Source: Trichoplusia ni
Lineage: Eukaryota > Arthropoda > Insecta > Lepidoptera > Noctuidae
Assembly: GCF_003590095.1 (NCBI RefSeq)
Contig: NC_039494.1
Coordinates: 6,200,001 to 6,264,000 of the forward strand
DNA: 64,000 nt
Direction: 5' to 3'
How positions within the stretch are numbered: the first letter of the stretch is position 1; each line of letters starts with the position of its first letter. Shown piece by piece: positions 50,004-62,480 of this stretch. The position numbers and the translations under genes are program-made. The notes beneath the pieces were generated by a model. The model did no database searches. It saw only the letters and a list, made by a program, of their open reading frames with translations, and was not told where the DNA came from.

Positions 50004-50165
50004 TGCCACCTAATATTTTGGATGAGGAGAGTACGCAGTCGGCGGTGGCGGTGCGTGAGAACCAGAACATCAGCCTGGTGTGTAAGGCGGACGGCTTCCC
50101 CGCGCCCAAGATCATGTGGCGGCGGGAGGACGGACAGCCCATCTCCGTCGACAGGAGGAAGAAAG
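50004..50165 (+). CDS. DIP-delta: DIP-type Ig protein, coding exon 4: first part of Ig2
   Basis: The first codon is split with exon 3 (Val). The sequence then runs PPNILDEESTQSAVAVRENQ, the linker and A strand of Ig2. The B-strand cysteine lies in LVCKADGFP and the core Trp in KIMWRRE. NIS just before the cysteine is a possible N-glycosylation site. The exon is about 60 percent GC and ends RRKK plus one G, phase 1. The donor there is AAAG/gtatca, the weakest match to the consensus among the six. Reading through it would add about 35 unrelated residues before a stop. Confidence 0.95.
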
Positions 50166-50975
50166 GTATCAACTATTTTTCTCCTTTTTTTGGATTCATC
50201 AACTTCTTTAATCAGTCAAACTATTTTTTTTTCTATTTTTACTTAATAAACGTTAGATTACAAAACTAGTGACTTCCAGTGCGCTTGAAACAGGTATTGC
50301 AAATGAATAGAATAGTCTTAACAATCCACGGTAAAATACATTTTCACAAGTTTCTATATTAACGAATTACAAATACAATACAGTTTCATTCCAAACTAAT
50401 TATAAAACTCTTTAAGAGTTATTTCAGTTTAATTATTTTACTCTAACATCCTGTATTAAAAAGTCGATGCAAAAGGAAAACTCATTGGAGCAAACAATTT
50501 ATAGGTGAGGCAATTAATAGACCGCATTTAAAGAGTATGGGTCCCTTACGTGTACACACAGTTATAGCAGTGATTAGTCAAAGGAATAACACAGAGAGAC
50601 CAGGCTACCGATATCAGAGGTATTTAGATTAAAGATTGCAATAAAACTAGCTTATCGGTTCGTTTCGTTTTTATTGGCTACATTTCTTTTCATTGCGCCG
50701 TCGCGTCGCCTCGTCTCAACTTCTGTACTGTATTGCGCGCAATAAACGTGAAATAATACCTAGTTAGTTTTAATTTGCTAATAAAAAGAAACAGTCTGTT
50801 ACGAACGATATGTTTTCTAACATTTTAGAGGATATGCACGTGATATTGCTGCGAATAATGAAGTTATTGTGCTCGTTATGTTAGAATTTTAATTGTTAAA
50901 TGTTGGAAGGGAACTTCAGGTTCCCAGAAAATTTTAAATTGTATTAAACGTTTTTATCTAATCTATATCTATACT

Positions 50976-51200
50976 TCTATACTAATATATAAAGCTGAAG
51001 AGTTAGTTTGTTTGTTTGACCGTGCCAAATCAGGAACTACTGCATCAAATTGAAAAATTATTCTTGTGTTGTATAGACCATTCACCGAGGAAAGTTTTAG
51101 GCTATAAACCATCACACTGCGACTAATAGGAGCGAAGATAATATAAGTGTTTATTTCCTCAAGTTACCATCGACAGCATAGCAACTTGGTAGGGGCGTGC
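50976..51200 (+). mobile_element. Lep1-type non-autonomous Helitron fragment
   Basis: It starts with 'tctatactaatatataaagc', followed by 'tgaagagttagtttgtttg', 'atcaggaactactgcatc' and 'gcgactaataggagcgaag', the order I remember for the Lep1-type Helitrons of Lepidoptera. The 3' end with its hairpin and CTAG-like terminus is not clear, so this is probably truncated or decayed. Confidence 0.65.
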
Positions 51201-52078
51201 TCATGTAGAACGTAGGTAATATATTTGAACAATCCGCAAAGCACAGCTGCTGCCGGTGCCAACAGATCCAGCAGGGTCGCTACACCCATGAGACGCTCAA
51301 TTACATTTGAATTTGTAAACTTACATTTCTGACATAGTTTTGATGTTTGTTTATGATTATTGGAATATTAGTTATCGAGTAAAATGGACTTTGTCACATA
51401 AAATTTGAGATGTCTAGGTTATTTCATGATTCGTTTTTATTATTTTAAATTTCAATTATTTTTGTAACGTGCCTGAGAATCGTCAGTTTTTTGGACTTAC
51501 GGATAAATAAAAGTCCAATTAATATCTTATGTATTCATAAATAGTAAATTACCAAAAAAAAAACAATCGTTTAGCGATTTAACGAAATCAAAACTACGTA
51601 AATCATTGTTTAAGTACAATCACTCTATAAAAGCAGACAATATTGACTCTAACACAAGGAAAAACATAACGCTATTATTATCCCAACATTTGGCGTTTTA
51701 TCGGTACTCGTGCTATTTCCCTTGTTCCATAAAATTTGTTTTGTTTGCATTGCGTCCATAACGGCATTGAACAGACATGTAGCTAATACAATTGCAGTCG
51801 CTGCTGCCCCAGACCATTACCTAATAGAGGATAAAGTGGAGCTTTCGCGACGCTTGCTGTATTTTATTGCAACACTAGGATTGTCGTTTAATTTTGTATA
51901 TTGATTGTAAACGGGTTAAAATGTTTGCAAATAAAATATGTTTAACAGTTGTTTTCCTAGTACAATGTGCCGCTTTAATAATATGAATATTTTGTTGTTA
52001 GCTCAGTGTTGTTGTGTTGTTTGTGCAGTATAATAATATTGAAGAACTTCTATGTATCCATATTCGCAAATGAATAAA

Positions 52079-52098
52079 TGATTTGATTTGATTTGATT
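52079..52098 (+). repeat. (atttg)n microsatellite, probable retroelement tail
   Basis: About four atttg units follow 'cgcaaatgaataaatg'. Short pentamer tails like this usually mark the 3' ends of CR1/jockey-like non-LTR elements in Lepidoptera. The upstream body (about 51940-52078) is not recognisable as coding. Confidence 0.5.
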
Positions 52099-53910
52099 CA
52101 TTTTAAGTCTATCAGTTAGTAGCAAACTTTTCTCCTTTAAATGATATATGAATGTTTGTCAATTTCGGATGTTAAATTTATATTAATTTATACAACTTGA
52201 GTATAAATTACAATTTCGTATAAGTTACAAACTAGAACCGTAACCATAAGCAAAGGTCTACTTTATACACCTACTTGACATAGTCAAGTAAACCTATTCC
52301 GCAGAGAGTTCTTGTAACCTGGCCACTTGGTAAAACGGACTCCCAATTACGCACACTCGACCCCACTTGTAATCATACGGCAGATATGATAACAAAACCA
52401 CTTTGCGCCACCTTAATCCCGCATCCAATGTGGCTTCCTCTCCAGGCGGAGGATTAAGCCTCATTTCAAGAAAAAACCCAGTTTAAAGATAATTATGGCG
52501 CCGTAGGTCGCTGTGCCGGCAAATTAAACCAGTTGAGTATACCCCGGGCGCGGTGACAAAGGCGTCCAAAAATTGAGTTTAATTTCAAGAGCGATTTCCT
52601 TGTACAGAGTAAAATTAACGTGTGGTGTCGAGTGGCACTTGTCGCTAATTGTGTGTGACCCTCTCCCCTGCTGTCAGTCCCACGTATGTTTGTCCCAGCG
52701 GATGTTTTAATTACGGCCGCCATCGAAAAACTCCCGTTTTCGATTCTATACGTGTTAATCTTTTGTTTGTATTAATACGGTCGCGGTGTACCCTTTTTAC
52801 TTGCGGTGAATGGGAGGAGTCGAGTGCGGCCGCGCGGTGCTCTGATGAATAAAACTTGTTATGCCGAGTTTTTACTGAAAACATTTAGATTTGACGCTGA
52901 AGAGAGGTTCGCAGCCGCGGTTTGTTGGTTTTCTGTATACACGGCGTCTCAATGGCCCGGAAAGTAGAAAACAAACATTATATTTTTAGTTACAACATCT
53001 TTTTAAAAATTCCAAAATGCATTGCAATTTCAGTAAATGTTCGTTCATTTTTCCAGCTAGATTGGAACATAAAAGTAAAAAGACGCAACAGCTGTCATCT
53101 TCCCGGCGAGCTGTAATCGTCTCACTAAGTTATTGTAGCTGATTGTATAATGAAGCTCTGCTGCTCTAAAGCACTATTTTAATTTTACAAAGCTGTGACA
53201 CTGTTCTTTACTTGTGCACTTAAGTTTTGTACTGGATCTTAAGTGCGTTTGTCTTTAATTTATTTTGGAAACAAGTTTCTTATTCGGGGTACTTTTTGTT
53301 CGTGTTTTTCTCTTTTGCCGTCGAAAAGAGTAATATTACATTTACAATCTAATATTATAACTCGCTGAAGTGAAGCAGGTAAAAAACGGACAATAAATAT
53401 AACATTTGGAATTTACTGACTTTCCAAGACTATGGGGCTAACAGTACACGGTGAACAGTGAAGGACTAGTAGCGTCAGCTCAAGTCTAGTCGACCCACCT
53501 TGATGCTGATTGCCAAACTGCCTTTGTAATAAACAATGTAAACAATAAAATAAACATTAAAAACAACTCCACGGGTGCAGGGTGAAGCTCTAATTACTTA
53601 ATGTATTCAAGTAGCGAGCGAAGAGCGTTCTCTCATTACATTCATTGCGCTCCCGCGGTAGAGAACGTACCGTAATTGTAAATAGAGGCAAACTCATTTG
53701 GGCACTTGATGGTGGTTGCCGACCCAGCGGCTACGAGCACGGAATTTTTAATTTTTATACTTCCAGCTGTATTGTTTGAAATGACCTCCGCGGCGGTAAT
53801 TTGAGGCGGAAAAAGAGATGTCTGATGATCATAGCCGTTTTTCTGATCTTAATATACTTATAGAGATTGATACCAATATATTTTTAACATCAAAATAAAA
53901 TATTTTCATT

Positions 53911-53947
53911 ACAAGTAGGCCGTTTTTCAGGCACTTTTAAAACGTTA
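53911..53947 (-). repeat. Fragment of the 'aagtaggcc...ttttaaaacgtta' repeat family
   Basis: The sequence 'acaagtaggccgtttttcag' followed by 'gcacttttaaaacgtta' is shared with the longer copies at 56971-57262 and (reversed) 63810-64000. Only the tail-proximal end is present. Confidence 0.55.
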
Positions 53948-54446
53948 CTTATTATCTTTGTAGTAAATATTTAAATCTTTTTAATTGTGTACATACAAAG
54001 CTCGCTGCAAACTTTTCGTACAAAGGTATTTAATTTTGGCTTTAAATCGCTTATCTCTCAATCTTAAGGCACGCGCCATATCCGCTTTAACGTTCTTCAA
54101 TATTTTAAAGCAAATATTGAGCTACAATGATATTACCGAAATATTCTTAAAATAACCAAGGGTTCTTTATCACCTCAATGTATTTAATAATAAAAAAAAC
54201 CCCTGGTTGTAACCAAGGAATTTTTGGAATAAGTGTTCTGTGTCCTCCCGAAAGTTTAGATGCTGAACATTTCAATTAATTAAAAAAAGAACAACGTCTT
54301 GTATCCGAAAAGAAGCTGACTTCTTTACATACACAAACTTCGTTACATGAAATTTATCGACACATTTTAATAGATTTTCGATGACATATAATTTGGTTAC
54401 TTTTTGCTCCATGACATCCCTATTCCTAACGGGTGTATTGTTCCAG

Positions 54447-54575
54447 TGACGGTGTATGAGGGCGACACGCTGAGCCTGCAGCGCATCAGTCGCACGGAGA
54501 TGGGAGCCTACCTCTGCATCGCCACCAACGCGGTCCCGCCCTCAGTCTCCAAACGGATCATCGTTGACGTCGAAT
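54447..54575 (+). CDS. DIP-delta: DIP-type Ig protein, coding exon 5: second part of Ig2
   Basis: The acceptor is 'attgttccag' and the donor gtaagt, with phase 1 at both ends. The exon encodes VTVYEGDTLSLQRISRTEMG, then AYLCIATNAVPPSVSKRI and IVDVE. EMGAYLC is the D-x-G-x-Y-x-C-type F-strand motif, whose cysteine pairs with that in exon 4. CIATNAVPPSVSKRI is highly typical of DIPs and lachesin. A symmetrical 1-1 exon could be skipped without a frameshift, but that would remove half of Ig2. There is no sign of a duplicated or mutually exclusive version nearby. Confidence 0.95.
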
Positions 54576-56234
54576 GTAAGTACTGCGATATCTATTTCAG
54601 TCAAATGGATCATATAGTCGTTACTAAGCTTCATTACCACATCTTTTAGGTGATGATACTTATTTGACAGGGTATTCAGGAATAATGTTTTTGATAACAG
54701 TTACAAAACCGTTCCAATTGAGTGACTAGTAAAGGAAAGAAAATTTTATGGTTCACGTAAAAATAATCAATTTACATAATATCTCAGCCTGTGAAGAAGT
54801 TAATGTAGGTAGTTTAATTTGAAATCATAACAAAAAAGTATGCCATCAAGATCTGAATATGCTTTATGAATGCGATGTAGGTTTATAATCCCATATTAAA
54901 ATTACAGTAAGAACTCTAAATGGGCAGTAATGTGGTTGATGGTCCGGTAGAAGATATTGCTCACTCTGATTCAATCCGAGCAATTGCGTGTAAAATCTCC
55001 CGGGATCCCCGGTAATCCCCGATTGTCTCACGTACGTTCACGACTGTCGTATTACAAGCTTACAGTTTCTGGCTCGTTTTCTATTATGGACTAAGCGAAA
55101 TTTCGAGCGGTGACAATGTGGAGTAAATTGGTGCTAGCTGCAGTAATGTATTAAATTTAACAAATGTAATATGGACCGTACTTTCGGATGGCTGTGCATT
55201 TTGAAGTGTTCTTATTGTGTTAACGTCGTTGTCCGTTGAAATTGCTATACTCAATGCACGGTGAGAAATAATTGTTTTTCATGAAGTATTTTTAGGTAGA
55301 TACTATAGAAATATCTCAGACCAATTTGTTTCATTATATTTCCATTAATAATTATAGAAGTTTTACAATATTGTGTTATATTAAAATCGTAATGGTTGTC
55401 AACTCTCATACCCACGTGTAAATTAATAACATGTAACGCATTCATACCATTCAAAATTGAACAAAAACAAAATCAATGACATAGGTGAAATTCAGAACTT
55501 TAGATAATAATATAATCAGAACATTTTGATAGTGTGTTTACAAGGGATCCTTGCAGCTTAATACGCAATTGGCTCACGTACATTCGCAATTGGCGCATTA
55601 CAAGCTTACTGTATTGTTATGTCATTATTGATTTCGACTCAGACTGGACAACTAGGCCCAGACGGGCTTCAATCGTAATGTCATAATTTGAATTGTTTCT
55701 CGGAGAGAAAATTTTGCAGGCATTTTGATAAAGAGAATGGAAATATCGAAATCAAGTAAGAGACATATGACACGTGCAATATGCAATCTCATTATAGTCA
55801 AGTTAATTTTGAAAGATTAGAACTATTGAATATCTTTGAACAGTAGATAATTCTATAGTTTTGAGTTATACTTCTTCAAACGAATAGTCTTGAACAATGT
55901 GACACCAAACCCTATAAATTTAAAAGCCTCGCTGCTATATACAACGTAGATATGTGTTATACCTTTCCATCAGTCTGCATAAACATAAATTTGTTCGCTC
56001 GACTCGGCGAGCTCCTAGGTATAGGCCCCCGCGATATCTCCTCCTCGTACTAGACACAACTTGGCCTCCTCTTTGATGTACTTAGACAAAGCTACATAAA
56101 TTTTAGTTAAACATTAAAATAGTATTTTTATGGCAAGCATCCAAATATTATTTTTCGATGGACTGTCCATGAACGTTATATAATTGCTAAACAATGTATC
56201 AAGTGGGTAATCATTTTCCCACGATCTTATACAC

Positions 56235-56400
56235 TCACTTTCTTGTTTGTTTGTCGTTCCGGTTGGATTTTTGCAACTCGATTTGAGGCACTTCCCTATA
56301 AGCTAGCAGGCGAAATTTTCAGGGTAGCTTCAACCCCAATGAAACTGAAATATGTAACAATAAAAACGGCTAGACCGATTTTGATAAATTTGAATGGACA
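56235..56400 (+). repeat. Dispersed repeat with 'gcaggcgaaattttcagggt'
   Basis: 'ttcttgtttgtttgtcgttc', 'gcaggcgaaattttcagggt' and 'ctagaccgattttgataaat' are phrases I associate with abundant lepidopteran interspersed repeats. Boundaries and class are uncertain. Confidence 0.4.
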
Positions 56401-56469
56401 TTTTAAAAAGTGGGCTTTTCGTTTTTTTTATCTATTAATTATTAAAATAAGTTTAGAAATGATTATTGT

Positions 56470-56560
56470 TATTACTAGCCTAGAATGTCCCATCGCTGGG
56501 CAGAGGCCTCCCCACTCTCCTTCCACTTGTCTCTCTCATGAGCCGCGAATTGAAATAAAT
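56470..56560 (+). repeat. 'cgctgggcagaggcctcc' repeat fragment
   Basis: The sequence 'cccatcgctgggcagaggcc' followed by 'tccccactctccttccac' matches a widespread lepidopteran repeat. Only a fragment is present, and no class can be assigned from it. Confidence 0.5.
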
Positions 56561-56970
56561 CCCAAAAAAATCTGAGCTCATGCTAATATGGCCCACGGCA
56601 ATGAGATGAAAACGTAGGCCTCGTTCAAACAATTTAAATGCAAATTGAGTCTATTATTTGGGCTTAAAAAATATATTTGCATGTTGGTGTCGCTTACCTG
56701 AATCGTTAATTATTTTGTTCTAAATCATATGCATGAGGATAAAAACCTTGTTAATTATCGTATATGTGTTACTTCGTATTGAATTAATCATTAGTAAATT
56801 TAGTATTCCACCATTAGTACGGCGACGACAGCATGTGAATAAACTTAAGTTTTTAATCAAATCAATTGAGATTGTTACGATCAATACTTGATTTAGAACA
56901 AACGCTACAAATCTACAGTTAAACAATTTTTTTTTAAAGTTTAACAACAGTTATTGTGAGCTTAGTTTTC

Positions 56971-57262
56971 ATCAAAATCAAAATCAAAAGTTTTTATTTC
57001 AAGTAGGCCGTTTTCCAGGCACTTTCAAAACGTTAAGGTGATGGCTCTAGTTGCGCGGTTCCAAAGTGTCACTCTTATGGAGAAGAACCGGCAAGAAACT
57101 CCATAAGTTACTCTTTTTAAAAGTAAATGTATACAATATATTTTAAATATGTTACAAACAATAAAATAAATAAGACCTAAATGTTGACTTTTAGATAATG
57201 CCTTGCGGCATTAAGTCTGCCTTACGTACCACAATTGTGCATGAAAGTTTAAATAAATAAAT
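56971..57262 (-). mobile_element. Non-LTR-type repeat tail, minus strand
   Basis: On the minus strand it runs from an AT-rich body through 'tttcttgccggttcttctcc' and 'acgttttgaaagtgcctgga' to a tail of gatttt units. The same order occurs on the plus strand at 63810-64000. A simple-repeat tail at a constant 3' end suggests a non-LTR retroelement or a SINE mobilised by one. No ORF is present. Confidence 0.65.
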
Positions 57263-57753
57263 AAAGTCTAATAATAAAGTTCAACCCTGCGTAGTCTAGC
57301 TTTATCCTAAAATAATTACGTGACTACTTTCTTATAAGCTCTGAACTTGATATTGTTTTATGAAAATAAAGATAATAAAAATATGACACCTATTTTGTGT
57401 ATCGTTATTACATTCGGCTACTCAAAACATAAAAGAAGACATCAAACATTCCCGATAACCAGAAAGTATACAATTGTAAAATCCCAAACGGAATACAAGA
57501 ACAACAGTGTAGTTGTGTAGGCATGGAAATATTGCATAAGCACCCGAGGAGCTCCCAAGAAAAGAGGCCGACTTCCAGACGACAGGGTAAGAATACGTGC
57601 GCAACATCCTGCTAACATAAAGGTGACCTATTTCCATGACTGACACGAGCTGTATGCCTTGTTATTCAAGGTGTTACTGTAATGCATCAGATTATTATTT
57701 CAAACCACTTTAAACTGACGAATCTAAAATTTTATATAAATAATAAATAAATT

Positions 57754-57866
57754 AGACCCAGGCACAGAATAAATGATCATGCACAAACATTTCTCCTGGG
57801 TGGGAATCGAATTTCCCACCTCCGGTATGGCAGTCATCGCCAGTAACGACTAGACTAACAGGCCAG
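57754..57866 (-). mobile_element. tRNA-headed SINE, minus strand
   Basis: The minus strand reads 'gctggcctgttagtctagtc', a B-box-like 'attcgattcccacccagg', then 'tttgtgcatgatcatttatt' and 'ctgtgcctgggtctaat'. This is the same family as 62366-62480 and the fragments at 5985 and 46165. Confidence 0.65.
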
Positions 57867-57990
57867 CATTTATATGCTATGCATGTATCAGCAGTTGAAT
57901 AATACAAAATCAAAAACAGATCTGTCAGGTGACAAATTTACTACCGTAACCACAGTTTCTTAAAAATGAAATAAATAATCAATGAAATTG

Positions 57991-58085
57991 GTCTAGCTAT
58001 AACAGCCTGTTGGCGGATGGATGGATAGCCTTGGTAATAATTCCGTTCCGTTTTTACCCTTTGGGTACGGTAGCCCTAAAAATTA
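57991..58085 (+). repeat. Short dispersed repeat ('agcctgttggcggatgg' family), copy
   Basis: 'aacagcctgttggcggatgg', 'ccgttccgtttttacccttt' and 'gggtacggtagccctaaaaa' give the 3' half of a common lepidopteran repeat. Related copies are at 33451 and 58851. Confidence 0.5.
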
Positions 58086-58850
58086 CTTAAGACAAACGAC
58101 GAATAATATCTTAAGATTTCAATGGGTATCCGGAACTGGGTCCCCCTTTATTTTCAGTTCTTATAACGACTTGCGGCTGTCTAAATAGACCGAGTGGTCC
58201 CGCTATAATTGAAAGATAATATTTTTCTACGATGCACGCTGTGACCTGATTGTGCTGCAGAATAATCTTGAGACAGCTTCGGAAATGTCCGCAAATATAT
58301 TAAAAATATAAATTGTTTAAATCTGTATCCGATTTGTTTTTAATTGTACCTTTAAATGTTCCGTTAGAAACACGTGCTTCACGCAATTGCGGTCGGAATG
58401 TGAATAACAGCGTTTTGTGGAAAATGTTCAGAGATTTTTGATGTAAAATAAAGTCACGCGTGTTTTAAAATGTATTGTGTTTTCATATGACTGGGTATAA
58501 AGGGACAGTAGCGTGTGACAGTTAATTTTTGGGAAAAATTGCTGCATCCAGCGCAGATAAAAGGTTCATCAATATATAACAGATATGTTATACGCGTACA
58601 ATTTTATTAAAACTAAAGAAGTGTCGTAAATGTTGCCGTGATTTTATATCGACCTTGTGTTTGGTTACTGTATTTATTACACGCACTTACCTTAATCTGA
58701 TTTCTTGACGCGTTTTAAATAAATATGTTACAAAATATCATTCTTCAAAAAAAAAATCGTAGCTTCCGTACAAATAAGACAACGAAAAACAAATGTGTGT
58801 TGTAATAGTTTTACTGTAAGTAGAAAATTATCTGTAAAAGAGTAACTGTC

Positions 58851-58960
58851 TAACTATCACGGTTCATGCGTACAGCCTGGTAACATACACGGACAGACGG
58901 GCGTCTCAGTAATATTATTCTTCACTGGCTTTTAGCCTTCAGGGATGGAATCCTAAAACC
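58851..58960 (+). repeat. Short dispersed repeat ('cacggttcatgcgtacagcc' family), copy
   Basis: 'cacggttcatgcgtacagcc', 'tggtaacatacacggacaga' and 'cgggcgtctcagtaatatta' match the family seen at 33451 and 57991. The 3' end has decayed. Confidence 0.45.
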
Positions 58961-60976
58961 CACAACTATTTAGATTATTTTGCATTTGTAGGTACTTGTA
59001 CTAGGACATAAGACGCTACTAGAGTATATACCTGAATACATATATTTTTAACAGATACATACAATAATTTTATGATCTCACGCCTACTGCACTTGGCAAC
59101 AACAAAACCTAAATAAATATATCGCGGCAACAGTCAACACAAGGCGATAATGAAGTCGTAGGAACATAAAAAAACGCAAACTTTATAAATATTTTAAAAC
59201 GTCGTAGAATATTAAAGTGTATTACTGGAGCGAGTATTATACCTCGTGAAAATTGCCACCATAAACTCGAGCGATGTGAATTACGTTTTCAAAGTGTGGA
59301 TTTTATTATCTGGGCGTTATGTGAAAAATCGTCGGCCAGTGTTCGGGTGCGCTCGGCAAACTTCGGGCCGATCCATCATTATTGAAAGTTTATAAATTGC
59401 TTCCTTCAAGTTTGTATGTACTTGCAAGCGCTAGACGTAGTGCTGCTCCAATTGATAACTTATAGTGTATTTTATAGACCGGTTTGTTTAGAGTAAACGA
59501 GGTCAAGAAATAAGATAACTTGTCATGTTTACATTTTAATTTATTTATTCAGTCTGTATTTATTCTTGCTGTGTTTTAATTGGATGGCAAGACCTTCTCT
59601 TTGAAAATACATTACGCTTTTTTATGTTTTATCTAAATGATACGGCACGATAATGAATAACATTTTTGTAGTAAAACTTCTTTCGGTGGGACTAGGAGGT
59701 GACTGGACGACAATGCAACGGAAGTCCGTTACGGCAATATGGCGTCAGGTTTCTATGGCATCCAATTTTTGAAAATATTTGATTTTGTCAAAACATAGTC
59801 CAACAATAAATCAATCAAAAATTATTGAAAAAAGATTACTTTAATTCGTTTACATTTTAATTATCGTCCGCGCAGCGTCCACCTGCACACACGCCTGTTT
59901 CTCGTGGCTCATCACAGCAGTACAGTATAGTCTCTGGAGCCGTAATTACAGGGTAATCTAACTCGGGCGCATTAACCTGTCTACCTCAATTGACTGTTAT
60001 GGGCTACGACAAGTGCTCACAGGTCGCACTGATTACCTAAATTAATTTCAATTGATACAGGCAATAACGTAGGTTGTAAAGTTTTTTCCTGAATTTTTTA
60101 TAGTATTTCGATAGTTCACTAGTTTATTTGTTGTTATGATATTAGAACCAGCTGAGGTAACTTAAAGTATTTTAGACTGGGGTAATCGACTAATGGGATA
60201 TTTTCTCACTCTATTTCGCTTGGAAATATTCTTAACCATTAACCACTTGCATAATGTTGACTATACGACTTCATGACTAATACGAACACTGCAATCCCTA
60301 AAATTAAGCATAAGTTTATCACAACTAAATGGCGTCAATATTTTGTAGCAAACAAACATCGGGACAAACTCCGAAATACCGTAATCAAACTAAACAATTC
60401 TATTAAAAATCAATACAACTTAGCAACGTTTTAGTTAGATTAAACTAGGCAGGTGATTCTGATACAAAATTCATATTCGAGTAATCCGCTTCACCGGTAC
60501 CATTTGTCCATGGCCTGTACCACGAACTAGACCGCAAGACTGATACCATCGTTGAAGCGAGACGGGACGAGCAGTAAAGCGCGTCATCTCGTTTCAACGT
60601 TTGAAGTTATTCTAAACGTAGAGTTGGCAGTAACCGCACATGCCGGGACCGGAACGGTCTGCCTCAGATTATCTGAACATTAACTTCAGCCTGCGGCGTG
60701 GCCTGATATTTATGTTATGATTTTAAAATACTTTTGCAATTTGTATTGGTTTGTTACTTGATTTATTTGAGTTCTCCTATTTTGTGATAAGTTATGGTTG
60801 TTCCGGGAAAATAGACTACATCGTAAATCAATGCGGTACTCCGTATTAGGACTAAGATTATTCGATTGTACGGTCATAAAAGAAGATTCTGATTTTGATT
60901 ATACAAATTATTATTATAATTAATCACTCCCCACCCTCCGTAACTACATCTTATTTTGCAACACTTGCTAAGTAAT

Positions 60977-61385
60977 TCATTTATTTATTTATTTGTTGTG
61001 AAACAGAACGGCCGTAGCCGAACACTATTTAACTTATAATTAATTTTAACTCAGTCATGCATCCTTCTCGCAAAAATTCAAACATACTGACATTATCACC
61101 TTCCATTCATCCGCAAACACATCAAGATCTGTGTTTGAGTTCAGGAAAGCATTAATGGCAGCTGCTGATCGAGGAAAAGGCGACTTTGAATGTGCCACAG
61201 TAGGGGAACTTGGAACATCTAGTAATCGATGTCTTCTGCCACGACAATAATTATCCGGTACGAACAGGTTGCATATTTCATTATGCAGATCCGGTGCATC
61301 AATTATGCCCCTAAGAATTTTAAGCACTACAGTCATCTGATCTGCCTTACCTCTAGGGACTTGAAATTTAAGCAGCCCAACAGGA
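60977..61385 (-). pseudogene. Non-LTR (jockey/R1-like) reverse transcriptase C-terminal fragment
   Basis: On the minus strand an open stretch upstream of and including 61336-61055 encodes GLLKFQVPRGKADQ, then DAPDLHNEICNLFVPDNYC and RHRLLDVPSSPTVAHSK, followed by SPFPRSAAAINAF. Arg/Pro-rich wording of this kind followed by a short Asp-rich end is typical of the extreme C-terminus of lepidopteran non-LTR RT ORFs. I identify it by resemblance, not by alignment. The frame closes upstream with TAA, so the catalytic RT domain is absent: a 5'-truncated insertion. A (ttta)n-type microsatellite at 60977-60996 marks the 3' tail. Confidence 0.7.
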
Positions 61386-62365
61386 ATTTAGTGGGATACA
61401 AATAAGGTGTTGTTGTGTTGTTGTGAAAAAGTGATAGCGTGCTATGCTGTGGAGCTTGTTGCGCGGTTTAAAAAGAGCTACCTTGCAATGAATTTGATTA
61501 GATTGGATTACGTTACGTTATAGAAAGGCGGAATACCCAATAACATAATATTAAATGAAACAAGTTCCTTTTTAATTGTACCTCCAACTTCCAATTACAG
61601 AGGCAACATGATATTTAACGGCTACTTCAAATAGAGTTGCGTTAGCTAAAGTCGTTTAGAAACTATAAAAAGAGTTTTATCCTTCGACCAAGCAATAAAG
61701 TTCATGCAGCGTATTTCAATGTGGCTATTATTTTTATCATTATAAATGTCACCTACTTTATATTCTTTTAGATAAATCACTCTCAAAGTAAATGTTTCAT
61801 ATATTCACTAGAAGGATAATATAAAAGTGTTTTATAAATGGAAATAGATATAAGAATTTAAACCTTAATATGAGTTTTCTTTAAGCTCTATTTTCGAAGA
61901 TAAGACAATATGCTTTCTTGACTGAAACAAGATAAATTGGACTTATTACACAAAATAAATGTCATTTACGTTTATTTATGCAACTACAATCATTGCTAAG
62001 AGTCATAACAATGAGTAGTCTACGGCCTTGTTTACAAGAGTTGTCGTGAAAATCTGTTTTTCATTGTGTGACTAAACCTTGAAAATCAGACAACTGTATT
62101 GGATATAATGTTTAATCCTTGAGGCAGTTTTCCAAAAAATATTGGATACGTATGTTTTCTTTTATCTCGTTAACAAAAATCAAGATAAAAAATGATATTA
62201 AATTGCGCGTGACGTTTTTACCGGTGCGTTTTTTTATTCTCAAGTGATGTAACTAGCCCTCATTACCATATAGTTGATCATTTTAAGTGCTTTTAATCTT
62301 CTTTACTTTTAAATAATGTGACAAAATGAAAAATGCGTATTTATTTTTGGTTCTAAATTTTACGA

Positions 62366-62480
62366 CTTACCTGTAGGTGTAGTGGTTAGTAGCCCTGACA
62401 GCTATTCTAGAGCACGTGGATTCGATTCTCACCCAGGACAAATGTGGTTGATGAGCACGATCATTACTTCTATGTCTGGG
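62366..62480 (+). mobile_element. tRNA-headed SINE, plus strand
   Basis: It opens 'cttacctgtaggtgtagtgg' (A-box-like ggtgtagtggttagtag) and has a B-box-like 'ggattcgattctc' near 62418-62430. 'acccaggacaaatgtggttg' and 'atgagcacgatcattacttc' follow. It is the most complete copy of this SINE family in the window and lies about 500 bases before exon 6. Confidence 0.7.

Larger units (their letters stand above)
50166..54446 (+). other. Intron 4 with repeats
   Basis: This is non-coding. It includes a Lep1-type Helitron piece (about 50976-51200), a tail ending in (atttg)n (about 52079-52098) and a short 'aggcacttttaaaacgtta' fragment (53911-53947). A GC-richer stretch near 52500-52860 has no domain I recognise. 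Confidence 0.5.
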
